A DNA stretch of 64,000 nt from Proteromonas lacertae (taxonomy: Eukaryota > Sar > Bigyra > Opalinata > Proteromonadidae), in contig NGBS01001160.1 of the NCBI GenBank assembly GCA_002245135.1, positions 800,526 to 864,525 on the forward strand. The letters run 5' to 3'. This document shows positions 59,433 to 64,000 of this stretch, piece after piece; position 1 is the first letter of the stretch, and each line of letters opens with the position of its first letter. Both the position numbers and the translations under genes were made by a program. Under the pieces are notes generated by a model. The model was not told the DNA's origin, searched no databases, and saw only the letters and a program-made list of their open reading frames with translations.

Positions 59433-60158
59433 TTAGAATAAGCTTAAGAAGGAGTTAGCAATCGTTTGAATCTTAGCAATGGACTGCTTGAGATCATCAA
59501 CTTGATCGTGGAACTTCTTAAGGCTCTTGAAAGAGTCCCAGTCTAATGGTACGTAGAGATTTTCCTGGAGTTGTAAGACTGGGTACTTGAGAATGGATAT
59601 CAGCTCATCGTACATCTTGGAGTAGTCACGGCAAACGATTCTGAAGTTAGCTCTAATCATCATACCTATGCGATTGCTTACGACGTTCTCAAAGTCGGTG
59701 ACGTGCTGGATGATAAAGTCAGTAAGGGCTTCCACCTCCTTATCAAGATCGTTGAGTTTCCATAGCTGAGTGATTACCTTATCCATGTAATAGTCAAAGT
59801 GTGGATGCTCTTGAAGTAAGCTCTCTCGGAACTGATGGTAATAGCTGAGTAAGGAAGTAGCATCGCATCGTAGATCAAGGCTATACTGTTGGAAGTCTCG
59901 GAGATAACTCATAAAGACCGTAAACTGCTTAGGAGTATCGGATATGGTCTTTGTGGACTGAAGGAATTCAATCAAGGCATTAACTTTACTCTGGAGCTTA
60001 CGGACGATGTTCTTGTAGGCAGTCAATTCATAGAGAGAATCAGTCTTGGTGTTATGCTTCATAAAGAGAACATAGTCTAGCAGATCCACAGCATGTTGAT
60101 AGATACGACTTTGTCTAGAGCACCACTCAGTAAAGTATCTTGGATCCTTGGAGGACAT
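59433..60158 (-). CDS. Helical island protein, unknown
   Basis: The best intact frame of the island: ATG at 60158, 241 residues, MSSKDPRYFTEWCSRQSRIY onward, strongly alpha-helical with aromatic residues (YLRDFQQYSLDLRCDATSLL, FDYYMDKVITQLWKLNDLDK, RANFRIVCRDYSKMYDELIS). It ends FLSLF at TAA. If that TAA were read through, the next codons would encode a hydrophobic stretch (FPLLCLLLLLFLGIP), possibly a membrane anchor. Convergent with the plus-strand island gene. No homology recognised. Confidence 0.5.
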   Translation of the reverse strand: MSSKDPRYFTEWCSRQSRIYQHAVDLLDYVLFMKHNTKTDSLYELTAYKNIVRKLQSKVNALIEFLQSTKTISDTPKQFTVFMSYLRDFQQYSLDLRCDATSLLSYYHQFRESLLQEHPHFDYYMDKVITQLWKLNDLDKEVEALTDFIIQHVTDFENVVSNRIGMMIRANFRIVCRDYSKMYDELISILKYPVLQLQENLYVPLDWDSFKSLKKFHDQVDDLKQSIAKIQTIANSFLSLF

Positions 60159-60234
60159 CTTCCATTCACTATTGATCAGGGAAAGTAATTTACTGTCATT
60201 GACCTGTCCAAGTAAGATTATAAAAGTATCCGTT

Positions 60235-60546
60235 TCATGAGATGGACTTGGTTAAGCAATCGTGGATGATCTGGTAAAGTCTCTTGACTTCCTGACAGTA
60301 GTTCATCGGAGACCAGTACTTGGGTATCTCCTCAGATCTCTCCTCGGAGGTTTCCTCGGAGGTCTCTTTGGAGCTGTCTTCGAAGGATGATGATGAGGAG
60401 TATAACTCTTCAGAAGGCTCCTTTGAAGGTTCTTCAACCGGTACAGTGACAGGATCTCTCTGATTCAGAAGCTCCTTTTGAAACTCAATATCATCATCAT
60501 CAATCTCAGTTTCCACATGGTTCTGTACTGTCACTATCACTGTCAT
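60235..60546 (-). CDS. Acidic Ser/Glu-rich island protein
   Basis: The in-frame ATG at 60546 (MTVIVTVQNHVETEIDDDD) leads to an acidic, Ser/Glu-repeat region (SSSFEDSSKETSEETSEE) and a short helical end (YCQEVKRLYQIIHDCLTKS). The stop is TGA at 60235-60237. Repeats of GAGGA/TCCTC give the Ser/Glu periodicity. It lies head-to-tail with the 241-residue gene on the same strand. Unknown function. Confidence 0.4.
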   Translation of the reverse strand: MTVIVTVQNHVETEIDDDDIEFQKELLNQRDPVTVPVEEPSKEPSEELYSSSSSFEDSSKETSEETSEERSEEIPKYWSPMNYCQEVKRLYQIIHDCLTKSIS

Positions 60547-60637
60547 TACAGATAATCTGATTCGATGCAATCGATGAAGGTCCCGTAAAGGTCAACTCTG
60601 AATCTAGAAGGGGAAGGATTCCTAGAACTCTCGTTAG

Positions 60638-60679
60638 AACAATGATGAATATACTGTATATTATATATTCATTATTGTT
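60638..60679. repeat. Inverted repeat at right edge of island
   Basis: AACAATGATGAATATA (60638-60653) and TATATTCATTATTGTT (60664-60679) pair with one mismatch around a 10-nt loop. It lies at the point where composition returns to AT-rich, 26 bp before the fucosyltransferase start, so it may mark the element end or be part of that promoter. Confidence 0.5.
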
Positions 60680-60704
60680 AAATAGTATATAAAGGATTAG
60701 TATT

Positions 60705-61728
60705 ATGTTTACTTATTTACTATTATTTAACATTTTTATAATAATCTTATATATACAGTGTAATATCAATAAGTCATATAATATATATATATATATTGGA
60801 AATTCATTCAAAAATTATTATCATTTACCTATAAAACCATTAATTTGCAAAAATGAAAAAAAAATATATAATTGTGTATTTTCATATAATAAAAACAATA
60901 AATATCATGGTTCGATTTATAATGGCAATAAGAAATTCCCTATAAAACCAAATTATTCTTATAACATAATTATTACTATGGAGAAATTAAGTCAGGTATT
61001 GTTTATGAAAAGTGTAGGAGAAGGAAAATACAAGAATTATCATTTAGCCAGTTGATTATAGGTTGTTCATAAATAAGAATCATTTATCAAGAAATATATA
61101 TTCCTATTACAATATGTCAAAATTTATTGAAGAAGCAAAAAATAATTACTGTAATTTTTCTTCATTTTTGAGGAGAAAAAATATAGTATATATACAAAGA
61201 GTAAAATATAAAAAAAGGCAATATTTAGTTAAAGAAATGATGAAATATCTAAATATTGATTCTTTTGGTAGTGATCTTAACAACAAAAAATGGCCAAATA
61301 ATATATCAAAGAAAAATAAAATAGAATTATTAGAACAGTATAAATTTTGTATTTCAATTGAAAATTCTGTAATATCATGGAAAAATGGAAGCAAATATGA
61401 AGCAAATGATATTAACAATGATTATGTTACTGAAAAATTGGCTGATTGTTTATTAGCTGGAACAATTCCAATATATTTTGGACCAAAAAATATTCACATG
61501 TTTTTGCCGCATCCTGATTCGATACTTAACTTTAGTCACTTCGATTCAATTTTTAAATTAATAAAGCACATAAAGTATTTATTAAGAAATTTATCAGCTA
61601 TTGAAAAACACTTACAGTGGTATAACAATAATATATCTGTTCAATGGTTTAATAGATTTAATTATGAATTTAAATTTGACTATTGTATGATTTGTGATTA
61701 TGTAAAACACTTCTATTCAACTTTATAA
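60705..61728 (+). CDS. GT10 alpha-1,3-fucosyltransferase
   Basis: Transfers fucose from GDP-fucose in the Golgi. A signal anchor (FTYLLLFNIFIIILYIQC) begins at ATG 60705. A 35-nt intron at about 61015-61049 joins YNIIITMEKLSQVLFMKS to PVDYRLFINKNHLSRNIYSY. The GT10 core is clear: DSFGSDLNNKKWPN, LEQYKFCISIENSV, NNDYVTEKLADCLLAGTIPI and YFGPKNIHMFLPHPDSILNF. The C-terminus ends CMICDYVKHFYST with Cys pairs, as in the family. The stem contains LPIKPLICKNEKK, similar to a stretch in the DUF229-like gene. Stop is TAA. It appears intact despite its degraded neighbours. Confidence 0.85.
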
Positions 61729-61869
61729 TTGTTATATATAATGTTATTAAATTCAATATTTATAATAAAATTAAGTTCGTTATATCAATCTAATTTTCTT
61801 TCAATATTGTGATTATACAATCAATAAAAAATAGAATCATTAACAATAAAAAATAACATCTACAAAACA

Positions 61870-62356
61870 TTTACAGGATGTGGTCTGGATAATAAAATAC
61901 CCACAATAATTTCTTGTATATTCTTCTCAATTGTATCTTACTCCAAATTCTATATTTATGGATGGAAAGATATAATAACATTATTCAATATATCTTTTTA
62001 AATCATTACAATTCAATATCTGTATATAAATATCATGGATTCACCTATGTCATTTATAATCTATATAAAGATGATAGCATTATAACATCATTCAAATGGA
62101 GAATTAATAAATGGAATAAAAAATACAAGAAGTTTTCTTTCAACCATGTAAGAAAATTAATAAAATTTGAATGACTTACATTAAAAAGATATGGTAAAAT
62201 ACTTGCAGTTCATATTAGAACAGGATTTTTATCTAATTTATCAAAGACAACTATATGGTATAAATCGAATACTATTTTTATCTGACTCAAATATTCTAAT
62301 ACAAAGAATGAAAAAAGTATATTCAAAATATATATTCAACTTTTCTGTGGATGGAC
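61870..62356 (+). pseudogene. Fucosyltransferase-like fragment, copy 1 (broken)
   Basis: Contains GCGLDNKIPTIISCIFFSIV, the glycine-rich start seen in several fucosyltransferase families (compare GxGNR), and further on LAVHIRTGFLSNLS, the GDP-fucose-binding HxRxG stretch. The intervening frames break several times, and a late segment (SDSNILIQRMKKVYSKYI) needs another frame. Copy 2 at 63360 shows the same two motifs. Best read as a decayed paralogue; family (GT37, GT23 or other) not decided. Confidence 0.5.
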
Positions 62357-62527
62357 TATAAAAGTGAAATAAAACTTTTAGTGGAATAAAATAGGTTATA
62401 ATCTTAGTACCCATTTAAATGAAATTATATTTCATTGTATTAAGTTATGCATATTTAATAATAATATTTTATATATTATTTAGATTTTCATAGATTATGT
62501 GTTAAAAATCATTACATACAATCAGTA

Positions 62528-63155
62528 ATGCAAATATATGATAATATGATTGAAAATAATAGAACAATTCATGAAGTATGTAATAAAGATGACATGCTTG
62601 GGGATATAAGGAATCAATCTGTTAATATAGGGAATAATTGTGAACCTTGGATATCTAAGAAATGTATATATGTGCTTGACCACATACTTACGAATAGAAT
62701 GAATGGTATAGAATGGAGTTCAGGTTCTAGTACTATATGGTTAAGTTATAGATTAAAATCATTAATATCAATAGAACATTCATTAGGATGGCTAAAAAGG
62801 TTAGAAATATTATTTCTAGAACAAATAAAAAGAAAATAGTTTCTATAATATCAATCACCATGATGATATTGAAGTGTGCAAAATGATAGTATATATATAA
62901 GCAAATTTGGTGGTAGAGATAAATGCTTTAAATCATATGTTATGAATAAATTTATAAAGATATAAATTATGATTATATTAGTATTGATGGCAGAGCTAGA
63001 GCAGGTTGCATAATACGATCTATAGATTTAATTAAGTCAGAAAATGGAATTCTTGTTTAGATAACTCTGAAAGAGAAAGATATCAATATGCTATTAATAT
63101 TATACCGAAACATTGGAGTAGATATAATTTTAAATATTCAAATGAATTGTAACAA
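62528..63155 (+). pseudogene. Class I SAM-dependent methyltransferase, frameshifted
   Basis: Landmarks in order: CEPWISKKCIYVLDHIL, MNGIEWSSGSSTIWLSYRLK then LISIEHSLGWLKRLE (SAM-binding E-W-G-S-G-S-S-T type motif), FGGRDKCF, YDYISIDGRARAGCIIRSID, and NSERERYQYAINIIPKHWSR. These match sugar- or glycan-linked class I methyltransferases with a DGRAR motif. Frames break near 62835-62890 (no clear intron), near 62965, and at about 63055 where one base is missing between GILV and DNSERERY. Pseudogene unless assembly errors explain this. Confidence 0.55.
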
Positions 63156-63359
63156 TATGGATAACTCATTAAAATAAATATAATTATTTGATAAATATTA
63201 AATTAATTGTTTCTTATCCACATACATAGTTGATTAATAATACTATACTCTATGCTTAGTTTTCTGTTGTTTCTATTCTTATATATATAGTATATATAAT
63301 ACTAACAATTTAATATGGAATGATTTTTAAGAATAATAAAAAGAATATAAAGCCTTTTA

Positions 63360-63995
63360 TTTATTCTATCCCTTTATTGGTTGTGGATTTGCTAACAAGA
63401 TTCCAACATTAGCTAGTAGTATTATACTTTCACTTCTATCATATCATCACTTTTCATTATTAATTGGTATCAAATTCGTCATTATTTTAACTACCATATA
63501 GTCTATTCATTTATAGTTATAATTTTACCAATACTTTGTTATATGATAGGAAAAATGAGACTGTTCTCAACAAATTAAATGAAGGAATCACAATTAGAAT
63601 ATATACAATTCATAGTTACACAAAGTCAATCCTTTTGTTCTACAATATAACAAATAATATTAAATATATTTTGAGAAATAATAAAAGAAAAATATAACAG
63701 TATTGATATGTATATTCAACAGATATTTTTCATACCAACTTTATCCATCTATAAACATATTATGCGTTTTAAACTATTTATATCAAACAAATTAGCAATA
63801 GGTGTTCATATAAGAACTGGTTATTTATCTGATTTCGGAGAAACAGATAAAAGATTCTTTAATAATAAGAGTATGAATCTGTATATCAATACAATTGAAA
63901 GTATAATTAATCATTATAGAAATGGTAGTCTTTTTATTGCTTCTGATTCTACTTTAATAAAAGAAATATTATATGAAAAATACAAAATATTGTAA
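63360..63995 (+). pseudogene. Fucosyltransferase-like gene, copy 2, partial at right edge
   Basis: GCGFANKIPTLASSIILSLL at about 63372 parallels copy 1. After a poorly joined middle, a clean frame (63708 onward) gives KLAIGVHIRTGYLSDFGETD and GSLFIASDSTLIKEILYEKY, a complete HxRxG donor-binding motif plus the SD motif typical of this fold. The last codons are followed by GTAATAAAT, so the gene may continue through an intron beyond the window. Middle joins at 63480-63700 are unresolved, so intactness cannot be judged. Confidence 0.5.
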
Positions 63996-64000
63996 TAAAT

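Larger units (their letters stand above)
55940..60637. mobile_element. GC-richer island of about 4.7 kb, probable foreign element
   Basis: Between the partial repeat copy and the hairpin at 60638 the DNA is clearly GC-richer than the rest of the window, uses codons such as GAG, AAG, CTC and CTT freely, lacks poly-Asn and short GTAT introns, and has several reading frames ending at TGA, which host genes here do not use. Protein-like frames occur on both strands (minus at 56075-56902 and 59433-60546; plus at 56956-59345). None matches a family I recognise, and I see no polymerase, integrase or transposase. A virus-derived, plasmid-like or transposon insertion, or a contaminant join, are all possible. 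Confidence 0.55.

Noticed and set aside
1-64000. Ciliate origin because of 25-nt introns
   Set aside because: Host genes use TAA and TAG as stops and read with the standard code, which does not fit the common ciliate codes. Lineage was left open.

Overview
The window is nuclear DNA of an AT-rich, gene-dense unicellular eukaryote. Supporting signs are spliceosomal introns of about 25-55 nt (5' GTAT, 3' TAG), intergenic gaps often only 50-130 bp, low-complexity Asn and acidic tracts, and core eukaryotic genes (CWC22, BMS1, CTF18, CNOT4, PDCD5, PAC4, kinesin, glutamate-cysteine ligase). The nuclear code reads as standard, but every host-like gene whose end I can place stops with TAA or TAG, none with TGA. 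I cannot name the lineage from sequence alone. Gene models were built by hand, by finding GTA...TAG segments whose removal joins frames and extends a recognisable family. Exon edges are therefore inferences, strongest where the join restores a known motif.

Bases 1-52,150 are a compact housekeeping region on both strands. In order they hold a coiled-coil gene (partial), CWC22, an EGF-like secreted protein, a kelch-MORN protein, BMS1, a GT61-like glycosyltransferase, a PP2C phosphatase, a kinase-LRR fusion, a small unknown, a secretory UDP-galactopyranose mutase, a bromodomain protein, PAC4, a cNMP-kinase-like protein beside a divergently transcribed pseudokinase, CTF18 beside a kinesin, a protein with two divergent histone folds (H2A-like then H2B-like), PDCD5, GCLC, CNOT4, a crotonase-family protein, two unknowns, two tandem paralogous long coiled-coil proteins, an NDP-glucose 4,6-dehydratase and a small LRR protein.

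From about 52.2 kb to the right edge the character changes to accessory DNA. It holds a 635-bp palindromic repeat with a partial second copy 3 kb away, a truncated Hsp70-like start, two GC-richer stretches (53.1-53.8 and 55.9-60.6 kb) whose codon use and TGA stops differ from the host genes, and a set of glycan genes. That set comprises a DUF229-like phosphatase-fold protein, a GT10 fucosyltransferase, a broken SAM methyltransferase and two copies of a second fucosyltransferase-like family. Several of these are degraded.

Functional themes are RNA processing and ribosome biogenesis (CWC22, BMS1, CNOT4), replication and chromatin (CTF18, bromodomain protein, histone-fold protein), cytoskeleton and coiled coils, signalling kinases and phosphatase, and surface-glycan synthesis (UGM, 4,6-dehydratase, GT61, GT10, DUF229). 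Several otherwise sound genes need a one-base frame correction (BMS1 P-loop, GT61, EGF protein, histone-fold protein). These are either assembly errors or real lesions and need reads or cDNA to settle.
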